From: Glycomyces amatae
GTDB taxonomy: Bacteria; Actinomycetota; Actinomycetes; Mycobacteriales; Micromonosporaceae
Direction of reading: 5' to 3'
DNA length: 32,709 bases
NCBI RefSeq assembly: GCF_020991375.1
Contig: NZ_JAJLQZ010000036.1
Span: 1 to 32,709, forward strand
The translations under genes and the position numbers were made by a program. Shown here one piece after another: positions 1-7,494 of this stretch (positions within the stretch are counted from its first letter, which is position 1; each line of letters starts with the position of its first letter). Below the pieces are notes generated by a model. The model worked only from the letters and a program-made list of their open reading frames with translations. It made no database searches and was not told where the DNA came from.

Positions 1-402
1 ACCAGGCGAACCCCTCGGCCCCGGCAGCACCACCACGACCGGCCCCACACCACGCTGCCGCCACCCGAACCCCGCCCGAGCGCCCGCCCGACCCCGGCCA
101 CACCACCAGAACCGGCCCCTCCGCCACGCCGTCGCTGATGGCCTGAACCCCACCCGCGCACCAGCCCGGCCTCGGCGATGCACCCAAACCCGCTCCTCCG
201 CCTTGTCGCCGCCGACTGCTCGAACACCGCTCGAGGACCGGCCCGGCCCCGGCAATCCACTCCGAACCGGCCCCGCCGCCACACCGTCGCCAATGGCCTG
301 AGTTTCACTCGAGCACCGGTCAGGTCTCGAGAACACACCAGAACCGCTCCCCCGCCCTGCTCCTTCATCGCTGAGCGGCTGAACATCGGCCCTCCCGACT
401 GA
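1..402. repeat. Degenerate ~77-bp tandem repeat array, no gene
   Basis: Five related units can be aligned by eye, beginning near 37, 109, 186, 264 and 340 (periods 72, 77, 78, 76). Each opens with a GAACCGGCCCC/GAACCGCTCC-like block followed by CCGCC, and has a second conserved block (CGCTCGAGGACCGG, CACTCGAGCACCGG, CACCCGCGCACC) about 45 bases in. Units 109 and 264 are the most alike and share GCCGTCGCTGATGGCCTGA / ACCGTCGCCAATGGCCTGA. Bases 1-36 look like the tail of a further unit, so the array probably continues beyond the window. The unit length is not a constant multiple of three and indels are not codon-sized, so open frames here are unlikely to be genes. It lies downstream of the minus-strand esterase gene. 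Confidence 0.7.
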
Positions 403-413
403 ATGGCATGGAC

Positions 414-1514
414 CTAGGGGGAGGGCAGGACCGCGGCCGCGAAGGCCTCGACGGCGCAGGCCACGGCGTCGAAGCGCAGCGAGTGGCACAGGTCGAAGGC
501 GTGGTGGCCGCCCGGGAGCCCGGCGAAGACCACGGGCCGGGCCGAAGCGCGGCGCAGTCCCGCGGCGAAGCGGCGGGCGTCGGCGATCGGCACCACCGTG
601 TCGCGGTCGCCGTGCGCCAGGAAGAACGGCGGCGCGTCGCGCCCCGCGAGGCCCAGCGGGGACGACGGGGCGCCCCGGCCGTAGTAGGGGCCGTAGTAGC
701 CGCCGAAGCCCACGACCGCGGCCACCGCGGTGTCGGCGTCCTCGAAGCCGGGCTGCAGGGCCGGGTCGCCGGCGGTGAGCGCGGCGGACGCGGCCAGGTG
801 CGCTCCCGCCGAGGAGCCGGCCAGGACGATGCGGTCGGGGTCGGCGCCCCACTCGGGCCCGTGGTCCTTGATCCAGGCGATCACGCGCTTGACGTCGGCC
901 AGGTGGTCCTCGAAGCCGGCCTCGGGGCGCAGCCGGTAGTTCGCGCTGACGCACACCCAGCCCGCCTCGGCCAAGCGGTACAGCAGGGGCAGCGACTGCG
1001 AGTCCTTGCGGCCGGAGTTGTAGCCGCCGCCGTAGAAGTGGACCAGCACGGGGGCGCGGCCGGTCCCGGACCGGCCGCGGTAGAGGTCCAGCAGGTTGGC
1101 CCGGCCCGCCGGGCCGTAGGCGAGGTCGGCGACGTGCTCCACGGAGCGGCGGCGGCGCAGCAGCGGGCCGAGCGCGATGCGGCCGTACGGGAGCCGGTGC
1201 GGTACCGGCACCGGGGCCATGGCCGCTTCGACCGCTTCCAACGCCTTGGCGCCGCGGCGGGCCAGCAGCAGCAGACCGGCGGCGACCAGGGCTCCGGCCA
1301 GGGCCGCGGCCGGCGTGAGATCGCCTTGCGCCCCGGTCAGCGCGGTGCTCGCGGCGAGAAGGGCGAGCCAGATGAACGGGGTCTCGTTGACGGCCACGGC
1401 GAGGTAGAAGACGACCATGCCCCCGAGGCCGGGGCGCGGGCGGGCGGCCAGTGCGGCCAGGGTCGGGACCGCGAGGAGCGCCAGGAAGGCGAGGTACCCG
1501 TACGGGGCGGTCAT
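414..1514 (-). CDS. Membrane-anchored HSL-like alpha/beta hydrolase (esterase)
   Basis: 366 residues. The first ~90 residues hold three or so hydrophobic segments; the rest is a hormone-sensitive-lipase-type esterase fold. Visible motifs: oxyanion-hole region HFYGGGY near 159-165, nucleophile elbow GSSAG at 233-237 (Ser235), acid in HGDRD (Asp305) and histidine in GGHHAF (His337/338). The triad is therefore intact and carboxylester hydrolysis is expected; the natural substrate is unknown. ATG start at 1514, 28 bases after the stop of the desaturase gene, so the two are probably co-transcribed, suggesting acyl-lipid turnover at the membrane. A clear paralogue lies at 19358-20695; both share the unusual N-terminus PYGYLAF and the block NYRLRPEA.FEDHL. 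This copy ends cleanly after AVEAFAAAVLPSP. Confidence 0.88.
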   Translation of the reverse strand: MTAPYGYLAFLALLAVPTLAALAARPRPGLGGMVVFYLAVAVNETPFIWLALLAASTALTGAQGDLTPAAALAGALVAAGLLLLARRGAKALEAVEAAMAPVPVPHRLPYGRIALGPLLRRRRSVEHVADLAYGPAGRANLLDLYRGRSGTGRAPVLVHFYGGGYNSGRKDSQSLPLLYRLAEAGWVCVSANYRLRPEAGFEDHLADVKRVIAWIKDHGPEWGADPDRIVLAGSSAGAHLAASAALTAGDPALQPGFEDADTAVAAVVGFGGYYGPYYGRGAPSSPLGLAGRDAPPFFLAHGDRDTVVPIADARRFAAGLRRASARPVVFAGLPGGHHAFDLCHSLRFDAVACAVEAFAAAVLPSP

Positions 1515-1542
1515 CGCGGGGCCGTCCCGGTCGCGGCGCGGC

Positions 1543-2496
1543 TCATGCGGAGGCGCCGTGCCGCTCGACGGCGAGCTTGGCGAGGCGTTCGGGGGCGGGC
1601 CACTTGACGTTCGTGGCCCAGCCGGCCTTCTCCAGGAGCCAGATGAGGCGCGCGGAGGTGTCGATCTGGCCGCGCTTGACGCCGTGGCGGGCGCAGGACT
1701 GGTCGGCGTGGTGGGAGTTGTGCCAGGACTCCCCGCCCGAGACGAGGGCGAGGGGCCAGAAGTTCGCGGCCTTGTCGCGGCTCTTGAAGGGCCGCGCCCC
1801 GATCATGTGGCAGACCGAGTTCGTGGACCATGTCGCGTGGTGCAGGGCCGAGACGCGCACCAGGGAGGCCCAGAAGAACGCGGTGAGCGCGCCGGTCCAC
1901 GACATGGTGACGAGGCCGCCCAGGACCGCCGGGAGCAGGAACGTCAGGATCGTCCACAGCCAGAACAGGCGGTCGACGCGCACGAGGTCGGGGTCCTTCA
2001 GCAGGTCGGGGGCGAACCGCTCCTCGTTGGTGGTGTTGCGCGGCTCGAACATCCAGCCCATGTGCGCGTGCCAGAAGCCCTTCGTGAGCGCCCACGCGGA
2101 GGTGCCGTAGAGCCACGGCGAGTGCGGGTCGCCCTCCTTGTCGGAGAAGGCGTGGTGGCGGCGGTGGTCGGCGACCCACGAGATCAGCGGGCCCTGGACG
2201 GCCATGCCGCCCAGGATCGCGAGCGCGATCTTCACCGGCCGGTTCGGCTTGAACGAGCCGTGCGTGAACAGGCGGTGGTAGCCCACGGTGACGCCGTGGC
2301 AGGTGAGGACGTAGAACGCGAGGGTCAAGGCGATGTCGGTCCAGCTCAGCAGGCCCGTCGCCCAGGCGAGCGGCACGGCGGCCACGAGTGCGGCCATCGG
2401 CACGAGCAGGAACAGGTAGACCAGGGACTGGCGGCCCGCGTCCCGGGGCTCGCCGAGGAGGGGCTTGGGCCCGGTCTGGTCCGTCTGGGTCGCCAT
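1543..2496 (-). CDS. Acyl-CoA (delta-9 type) fatty acid desaturase
   Basis: 317 residues. The three histidine clusters that bind the di-iron centre of membrane desaturases are present: HRLFTH at 74-79, HRRHH at 111-115 and HNSHH at 259-263. Hydrophobic segments around 25-50, 55-70, 90-108 and 178-212 fit the usual four-helix topology with the histidines in the cytoplasm. The enzyme would introduce a double bond into acyl-CoA or lipid-bound acyl chains using O2 and electrons from a ferredoxin or reductase not encoded nearby. I chose the ATG at 2496 because GAGGA lies 6-10 bases upstream; a longer frame to 2535 lacks such a site. The esterase gene follows 28 bases downstream. A 25-bp inverted repeat lies about 80 bases upstream and could control expression. 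Confidence 0.93.
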   Translation of the reverse strand: MATQTDQTGPKPLLGEPRDAGRQSLVYLFLLVPMAALVAAVPLAWATGLLSWTDIALTLAFYVLTCHGVTVGYHRLFTHGSFKPNRPVKIALAILGGMAVQGPLISWVADHRRHHAFSDKEGDPHSPWLYGTSAWALTKGFWHAHMGWMFEPRNTTNEERFAPDLLKDPDLVRVDRLFWLWTILTFLLPAVLGGLVTMSWTGALTAFFWASLVRVSALHHATWSTNSVCHMIGARPFKSRDKAANFWPLALVSGGESWHNSHHADQSCARHGVKRGQIDTSARLIWLLEKAGWATNVKWPAPERLAKLAVERHGASA

Positions 2497-2577
2497 CGCG
2501 TGTCCTCGCCTTCGTTCAGAGTGCTCCCCCCGCATTCGTGGCGGCGGGGCGCGGTGACGGGCGCGATCGATGAATAG

Positions 2578-2602
2578 TGACTCATATCACTTCAATGAGT
2601 CA
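2578..2602. promoter_or_regulatory. Inverted repeat upstream of the desaturase gene, candidate operator
   Basis: TGACTCAT, 9 bases, then ATGAGTCA: a perfect 8-bp inverted repeat in an AT-rich island of an otherwise GC-rich region. Inside it, AGTGA-N6-TCACT forms a second, overlapping dyad, resembling the half-sites of TetR-type unsaturated-fatty-acid regulators (DesT/FabR class). It sits about 80 bases before the desaturase start and its right arm runs into the stop codon of the TspO-like gene. It could instead be a weak terminator for that gene, but it lacks a GC-rich stem and T-tract. Confidence 0.5.
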
Positions 2603-3379
2603 GCCAAAGGCGACCCGCGCGCGGTCGCCCGTCTTCACGAGCCGCACGAGGAGCACCGCGGCGGTGAGCAGCGCGACCGCCGCCGCGAGCAGCGTCAGCG
2701 CCGGTTCCGCGCTCACCGCGATCCACGTCAGCGCCCACAGCACCGAGACGGCGAACCCGGTCAAGGCGACGGCGGTCGCCGCCACCCACGCGACCGCGAC
2801 CGCGGTGACCGCGAGCGCGACCGCGCCCGCGGCGGTCCCGGCCTCGTCCGAGGTCACCGCCGCGACGGTCGTCAGCGCGCCCACGACGGCGGCCACGGCC
2901 ACCCATCCGGTGTACAGCGCGAGCGGCCCCAGCAGCAGCCACCGGCGCGGGCGGTCCCGCGACCGGTCGCCGTCCTCGGCGGCCGCGCGGGACCACGCCG
3001 CGGCCAGGGTCCCCAGCAGGAGCACGATCACGATCTGCGCCGCGACCACCTGCCCGCCGGAGAACAGCAGGACCCACACGGCGTTGAGCACGCCCGCGAT
3101 CGCGATGAGCCACCCGGTGCGCCGGTGGACCGCCCGCCCGCGCTGGCCCGGCAGGAGCTGCCACACGGCCAGGGCGAGCACGGCGAGGTAGATCGCGTTC
3201 CAGATCATGAACGCGGTGCCGCCCGGCAGGATCGGATTCGGGTACGACCGGGCCACCTCCCCCACCGAGGCGGCGCCGAACGCGCCCGAGCCGCCCACCG
3301 CGCCCGCGGCGATCTGGAGCAGCGCGGCGCCGAGCACCGCCAGGGCTCGGACCAGGTCCCTGCCATCGGACTGCGGCAT
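2600..3379 (-). CDS. TspO/MBR-related tryptophan-rich membrane protein
   Basis: 259 residues with about eight predicted membrane helices. The segment FMIWNAIYLAVLALAVWQ followed later by LNAVWVLLF resembles the WN..Y and N..W helices of tryptophan-rich sensory proteins (TspO), which bind porphyrins and steroids; this protein is considerably longer than classic TspO (~160 residues). No enzymatic motif is visible. Start chosen at the ATG at 3379 because AGGAGG lies six bases upstream; the longer open frame to 3445 has no such site. It is followed by the desaturase on the same strand, with the inverted repeat at 2578-2602 between them. The family assignment rests on helix motifs only, so the ligand is unknown. 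Confidence 0.72.
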   Translation of the reverse strand: MPQSDGRDLVRALAVLGAALLQIAAGAVGGSGAFGAASVGEVARSYPNPILPGGTAFMIWNAIYLAVLALAVWQLLPGQRGRAVHRRTGWLIAIAGVLNAVWVLLFSGGQVVAAQIVIVLLLGTLAAAWSRAAAEDGDRSRDRPRRWLLLGPLALYTGWVAVAAVVGALTTVAAVTSDEAGTAAGAVALAVTAVAVAWVAATAVALTGFAVSVLWALTWIAVSAEPALTLLAAAVALLTAAVLLVRLVKTGDRARVAFG

Positions 3380-3512
3380 CCTCGACCTCCTCGGACCGTC
3401 GGTGATCGCGTCGGAGTCCGGATACCCGGTGCCGGGAGCCGCCACACGCGCCGCTTCCGCGGCGGGCGGTCTCGCGGCCGCCCGGGTTCGCGGGCGGGGA
3501 CCCGGCCGCAGG

Positions 3513-4631
3513 TCAGGAGAGCGCGACGGCGATGAGGCGGTCGTCGCCGTCGCCGGGGCTCCCGTAGCCGTCGGTGTTGCTGGTGAGGAACCACAGGTCG
3601 CCGTCCGGGGAGGCCGTGACGGCGCGGATGCGGCCGTACTCCCCCTCGTAGAACTCGGCGGCGGTGCCGGGGTCGGCGACCGGGACGGCGCGCAGGACCT
3701 CGCCCTTGAGGTTGGCGATGAAGAGGGTCCCCTCGACGACCGCGATGCCGCTCGGACTCGCCTCGTCGGGGCGCCACTGCTGGACGGGGTCGATGTAGTC
3801 CCCGCCGCCGCCGGTCCCCTCGACCTCCGGCCAGCCGTAGTTGCCGCCCGGCTCGATGACGTTCAGCTCGTCCCAGGTGTCCTGGCCGAACTCGGCGGCG
3901 AACATGGTCCCCTCGGCGTCCCAGGCGAGGCCCTGCGGGTTGCGGTGACCGTAGCTGTAGACGAGCGAGCCGGGGAACGGGTTGTCCTCGGGGACGCCGC
4001 CGTCGAGGGTCATGCGCAGGATCTTCCCCGCGAGGCTGTCGAGGTCCTGGGCGTCCTCGCGGTCGCCGGCGTCGCCCGCGGTGGCGTAGAGCATCCCGTC
4101 GGGGCCGATCGCGAGGCGCCCGCCGTCGTGGTTGGACGCGGCGGGGATCCCCTCGAGGATCGTCTCGGCGGGGCCGAGGGCGAGGGAGCCGGGCCCGCCG
4201 GCGGGCTCGTAGCGTTCGACGCGGTTGCCGTCGGGCCCGGTCGAGTAGGCGTAGAGCCGGCCCCGGTCGTCGACGGCCAGGCCCAGGAGCCCGGACTCGC
4301 CCTGGTGCACGACGTCGGCGACGGTGCCGATGACGCGGGTGCCGCCGTCGGGGAGCAGTTCGAGGATGTCGCCGTCGTCGCGTTCGCTGATGAGCGGCGC
4401 GGCGCCGAGGAAGACCACGGACCACGGCGATTCGAGGCCCGTGGCGAGGACCTCGGGTTCGCCGGTCGGCTCCACCGGGCCCGGGGGCGCCTCGGTCGCG
4501 GCGGGGGACGACGGCGAGGCCGGCTCCCGCGCCGATTCAGGGGCCGGCTCGGGAGGCGGGGAGCCGCACGCGGTCAGCGCGAGGCCCAGGGCCACGGTGA
4601 GCGCGAGCGGCAGGGGCGGCCGAGGCTTCAT
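3513..4631 (-). CDS. Secreted lipoprotein, PQQ-type glucose/sorbosone dehydrogenase family
   Basis: 372 residues. Signal peptide with lipobox LTAC (Cys22), then a Pro/Ala/Glu-rich linker to about residue 60, then a six-bladed propeller of the soluble glucose/sorbosone dehydrogenase family. Family blocks seen: ESPWSVVFL, ESGLLGLAVD, NHDGGRLAIGPDGMLYATAGD, GHRNPQGLAWD, EFGQDTWDELN and GGNYGWPEV. Members use PQQ and Ca2+ to oxidise sugars outside the cell, though many actinobacterial members have no proven substrate and PQQ biosynthesis genes are not seen here. ATG at 4631 with AAGGAG seven bases upstream. Gene spacing of 133 bases to the TspO-like gene downstream suggests a separate unit. A TAGCAT box on the same strand at 4694-4689 may be its -10 element. 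Confidence 0.88.
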   Translation of the reverse strand: MKPRPPLPLALTVALGLALTACGSPPPEPAPESAREPASPSSPAATEAPPGPVEPTGEPEVLATGLESPWSVVFLGAAPLISERDDGDILELLPDGGTRVIGTVADVVHQGESGLLGLAVDDRGRLYAYSTGPDGNRVERYEPAGGPGSLALGPAETILEGIPAASNHDGGRLAIGPDGMLYATAGDAGDREDAQDLDSLAGKILRMTLDGGVPEDNPFPGSLVYSYGHRNPQGLAWDAEGTMFAAEFGQDTWDELNVIEPGGNYGWPEVEGTGGGGDYIDPVQQWRPDEASPSGIAVVEGTLFIANLKGEVLRAVPVADPGTAAEFYEGEYGRIRAVTASPDGDLWFLTSNTDGYGSPGDGDDRLIAVALS

Positions 4632-4688
4632 GGGTGCTCCTTGTCCGAGAAGGCGCCCGGGCCGGAGACGGACCGGTCCGCTGCTGCG

Positions 4689-4694
4689 ATGCTA
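4689..4694 (-). promoter_or_regulatory. Possible -10 box of the sugar dehydrogenase lipoprotein gene
   Basis: TAGCAT on the minus strand fits the TAnnnT core of actinobacterial housekeeping promoters and lies 58 bases before the start codon at 4631. No convincing -35 hexamer is seen, so this is a weak call. Confidence 0.3.
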
Positions 4695-4767
4695 AGCCCC
4701 GCGGCGCCCCTGCGGTAAGGCCTCGACCGTGATCGGGTCCGCCGGTCTCCAGTGGCGGCCGCCGGGT

Positions 4768-6009
4768 TCAGGCGCTCGCCGCGATCGCCCGGGCCACGGC
4801 GCCCGCGCCGTCCTCGCGGGCCAGGCGCCCGGACAGCGCCATGGCCCGGCGCGCGAACACCGACTCGCCGGTGGCCCGGCGCAGCGCGGCGGCCAGGCGC
4901 TCGGCGGTCAGCTCCCGGTGCGGCACCGCCTCGGGGGCCGCGCCCGCCCGGACCAGGCGGGCGGCCCACCACGGCTGGTCGGTGAAGACCGGCACCGGGA
5001 CCGCCGGGACCCCGGCCCGCAGGCCCGCCGCGGTCGTGCCCGCGCCCGCGTGGTGCACCACCGCGGCCGTCTGCGGCATCAGCCAGTGGTGCGGGACCGT
5101 GCCGACCGTGATGACGTCGTCGTCCCGCGCGTCGAGCCCGGCCCAGCCGGACTGGACCACGCCGCGCACGCCCGCCAGGCGCAGCGCGCGCACGGTGAGG
5201 TCGGCCAGCCGCTCCGGGTCGCCGGGCATCATGCTGCCGAAGCCCGCGAACACCGGCGGCGGACCGGACGCGAGGAAGTCCCGCAGGCGCGAGGGCGGCT
5301 CCCAGTCCGGGCACTCGTGCGGCCACCAGTAGCCCGCGACGTCCAGGCCGGGGCGCCAGTCGCGCGGACGGGGCACCAGCGAGGGGCTGAAGCCGTGCCA
5401 GATCGGCCAGCGCTCGCGCTCGCGTTCGCGGCGCAGGCGCCCGCCGCTGAGCCCCCGGAGCCCGAGCCGCCGCCCCAGGTGCCGGTGGACGCCGGCCGAG
5501 CACAGGTCGAGGGCGGCGTTGACGGCCCTGCCGCGCTGGCGGTTCCAGCGGCTCGGCCCCCGCAGCGGGGTGAGGCAGGGCGAGAACGCGGCCGTGGGCG
5601 CGTCGGGCTGGAGGAACACGCCCATGCTCGCGACGCCGTGGTAGCGGGCCGCCGCCCGCCCGGCGGGCGCCGCGATCGAGGACAGCAGGATCAGGTCGGC
5701 CTTCGGGTCGGCCGCCTCGAGGATCGCGTCCGCGAGCGCCACGGCCGCCCGTCCGGCGGCGCGGGTGAACTCCAGCAGCGCGCCGGGCGACCGGCCCGCG
5801 CCGCGGAGGCGGCTGTGGACGCCGATGAGCGCCTCGAACGGGTCCGCCGCCATCGGGAGCACCCGGAGCCCGCAGCAGCCGGCCTGGGCCGCGAACTTGG
5901 CGTGGACCACGAGCTCGACGTCGTGCCCCTCCGCCAGCAGCCGGTGCCCCAGGCCGGTGTAGGGCATGACGGACCCGGTCGTGCCCGCCGTGATGATCTG
6001 TATGCGCAT
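4768..6009 (-). CDS. GT1-family glycosyltransferase (sterol/macrolide glucosyltransferase-like)
   Basis: 413 residues, GT-B fold. The N-terminus MRIQIITAGTTGSVMPYTGLG is the acceptor-side Rossmann start with the glycine-rich loop common in sterol 3-beta-glucosyltransferases and antibiotic GTs. The C-terminal nucleotide-sugar site is visible: GSMM block near 255-260, VPHHWLMP, then HHAGAGTTAAGLRAGVP from 319 and FTDQPWW near 343-349, where the DQ pair contacts the sugar. It would transfer a sugar from an NDP-sugar to a lipid, sterol-like or polyketide acceptor. The start at 6009 has GGAGG ten bases upstream; the frame open to 6096 has no site. The DUF6766 gene ends 93 bases upstream on the same strand, so it may be the last gene of that operon. 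Confidence 0.88.
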   Translation of the reverse strand: MRIQIITAGTTGSVMPYTGLGHRLLAEGHDVELVVHAKFAAQAGCCGLRVLPMAADPFEALIGVHSRLRGAGRSPGALLEFTRAAGRAAVALADAILEAADPKADLILLSSIAAPAGRAAARYHGVASMGVFLQPDAPTAAFSPCLTPLRGPSRWNRQRGRAVNAALDLCSAGVHRHLGRRLGLRGLSGGRLRRERERERWPIWHGFSPSLVPRPRDWRPGLDVAGYWWPHECPDWEPPSRLRDFLASGPPPVFAGFGSMMPGDPERLADLTVRALRLAGVRGVVQSGWAGLDARDDDVITVGTVPHHWLMPQTAAVVHHAGAGTTAAGLRAGVPAVPVPVFTDQPWWAARLVRAGAAPEAVPHRELTAERLAAALRRATGESVFARRAMALSGRLAREDGAGAVARAIAASA

Positions 6010-6102
6010 GGTCCCCGTTCCTCCCGTGTCTCCACCCACTGGGAACAACGAGCGCGCGCGGCATCCGATACGACACGGGACGTGCGGCCTTGTCACGTGC
6101 CG

Positions 6103-6777
6103 TCAGCCGGACTCCTGCGTCGCGTCGTGCGGCGCGCCCACCGGCTTCGACTCCGGTGAGCCGCGCTGGCGCAGGTACACGCTGAGCACGACGATCGAGC
6201 CCATCGCCAGGAACTCCGACTGCCAGTTCTGGAGCGTCCGGTTCCAGAAGTCGGCGCTCCCCACGTACCCGAGCCAGCTCACGGGGTCCTGGAACTGCGC
6301 GAGCTGCCCGGCGTTGTAGGCGCTGCGGCCGCTGATCGACTGGGCGAGCCAGGAGAGGAAAAACAGCGCGCCCATCACCAGCCCCAGCGACTTGGAGAAC
6401 ACGGCGGTGCGCCATCCGCCGACGCGCGCCCACTTCGGGGACCGCTCGGTGGCGTACCGGCCGAGCTTCTGGTCCTCGTCGGACTCGTGGCCGACCTTGT
6501 CGACCAGTTTGGACTCGGGCGAGCCGCGCTGGACGAGCCAGACGGTCGCGAACACGTACAGGAAGAACTGGAGGTACTCCGACTGCCAGTTCTCCGCGAC
6601 GTCGACGGCGAAGTCGCTGGAGGCCACGTACTCCAGGAGCGTGACCTGCCGGCCCGCGTCGGCGAGCTGGCGGTTGTTGAAGTCCGCCTGTCCGGCGAAC
6701 GCCTGGCCGACCAGCGCGCCGAGGCACAGCAGGCCGAACACCAGGCTCAGGCCGTTGTCGCGCAGGAAGCGCCTCAT
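6103..6777 (-). CDS. DUF6766-family membrane protein with internal duplication
   Basis: 224 residues, four membrane helices. The two halves are repeats of each other: a helix near 10-28 and FNNRQLA, then NWQSE at 63-67, a helix, and QRGSPESK at 83-90 match a helix near 127-147 and YNAGQLA, then NWQSE at 184-188, a helix, and QRGSPESK at 204-211. A charged ~35-residue linker joins them. This is consistent with the DUF6766 family, whose function is unknown. ATG at 6777 with AGGAGG a few bases upstream. The 28-residue membrane peptide gene ends nine bases upstream, so the genes are translated from one message. No catalytic motif is visible. Confidence 0.85.
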   Translation of the reverse strand: MRRFLRDNGLSLVFGLLCLGALVGQAFAGQADFNNRQLADAGRQVTLLEYVASSDFAVDVAENWQSEYLQFFLYVFATVWLVQRGSPESKLVDKVGHESDEDQKLGRYATERSPKWARVGGWRTAVFSKSLGLVMGALFFLSWLAQSISGRSAYNAGQLAQFQDPVSWLGYVGSADFWNRTLQNWQSEFLAMGSIVVLSVYLRQRGSPESKPVGAPHDATQESG

Positions 6778-6786
6778 GTCCCCTCC

Positions 6787-6873
6787 TCAGCGTTGCAGCA
6801 GGCCGACCGCGATGACGTACGCGAGCCCGATCAGGGTCAGGGCCAGGTACGCCGTGAACATCGTCCGACTCAT
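6787..6873 (-). CDS. 28-residue single-helix membrane peptide
   Basis: The frame reads MSRTMFTAYLALTLIGLAYV followed by IAVGLLQR and a stop: one hydrophobic helix from about residue 6 to 26 with a basic residue at each end. Its ATG (6873-6871) overlaps the TGA of the upstream lipoprotein gene as TGATG, and its stop is nine bases before the DUF6766 ATG. This spacing strongly suggests translational coupling rather than a chance frame. Too short to place in a family; it could be a helix subunit or regulator of the DUF6766 membrane protein. Whether it is translated is inferred from layout and hydrophobicity only. Confidence 0.62.
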   Translation of the reverse strand: MSRTMFTAYLALTLIGLAYVIAVGLLQR

Positions 6874-7274
6874 CAGCCGCCCACCTCGCATCGATAGGGC
6901 TTCTCCCCCTGCGGCGCGCACCCGGCGGCGACCACCTTCCACCCGTCGTCGAGCTCGGCGAGGAAGAGGACGTCCGCGTCGGTGCGAACCTGGGCCCGGT
7001 CGCCCCACACGGCGACCTCGCCGACGGGCCCGCCCGTCAGCCCCTGGGCGCCGAGCGCCTCCTCGCAGGCCTCGCCTTCGGAGGCGGTCAGCTCCTCGGC
7101 GGTCTCCGGGGAGAGCGACGCGCAGGCGGCCGCCGCGTCCCCCCGGTCGAGCGCGCCCAGGAAGTCCTCTGCGGCGGCCTCGGCGGCCGCCTCCCGCTGC
7201 CCCGTCCCGCATCCGGCGGCGACTCCGCAGAGGAGCACCAGCCCGCAGGCGGCAGCGGCCGCGTTTCGCACCAT
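6873..7274 (-). CDS. Small secreted lipoprotein of unknown function
   Basis: 133 residues. Signal peptide with hydrophobic stretch AAAACGLVLLCGVAAGC, giving lipobox VAAGC (Cys22). The mature part has an Ala/Glu-rich helix, then a compact alpha/beta region (FLGALDRGDAAAACASLSPE, later DDGWKVVAAGC and YRCEVGG) like that of small NTF2/lumazine-binding-type lipoproteins seen next to actinobacterial regulators. Conserved cysteines could form disulfides. Start at ATG 7274, where AGGGGG precedes by two bases; a longer frame to 7307 is less likely. The gene heads the minus-strand operon with the 28-residue peptide (overlapping) and DUF6766. It is divergent from egtA with 216 bases between them. Confidence 0.78.
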   Translation of the reverse strand: MVRNAAAAACGLVLLCGVAAGCGTGQREAAAEAAAEDFLGALDRGDAAAACASLSPETAEELTASEGEACEEALGAQGLTGGPVGEVAVWGDRAQVRTDADVLFLAELDDGWKVVAAGCAPQGEKPYRCEVGG

Positions 7275-7473
7275 GCCCCCTATGATTCCCGGATCCGCCC
7301 GGGCCAAACGGCCTTATCGGCGTTCCCGTCCGAAAGCCCCCGTCCTTCGCGTCCGAGAGATTTTCACAGTCGTGGCCGCGTTCGCGGACATCGTTTCGGC
7401 CGTTCCGATACGTTGCTAGTAGGCAGCGGCGGCGCCCTGCCCCAGGGCAGGACGCACCGGAAGGCGGACGCTC

Positions 7474-7494
7474 ATGGACGGTGAGGCGACATGA
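7474..7494 (+). other. Six-codon upstream ORF ending on the egtA start
   Basis: ATG GAC GGT GAG GCG ACA TGA encodes MDGEAT and its TGA overlaps the egtA ATG as ATGA. GGAAGG lies nine bases before this ATG. It may be a coupling leader, or chance; egtA has its own weak GTGAGG about six bases upstream. Confidence 0.3.

Noticed and set aside
178..402. Open frame of 74 residues in the left region
   Set aside because: It lies within the degenerate tandem repeat, whose period is not a multiple of three, and has no ribosome site.
408..1607. Long Gly/Arg/Val-rich frames opposite real genes throughout the window
   Set aside because: High GC leaves stop codons rare in antisense frames; these lack hydrophobic pattern, motifs and ribosome sites.
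3464..3483. Hairpin GGGCGG/CCGCCC between the sugar dehydrogenase and TspO-like genes
   Set aside because: Six-bp stem with an eight-base loop is expected by chance at this GC content.
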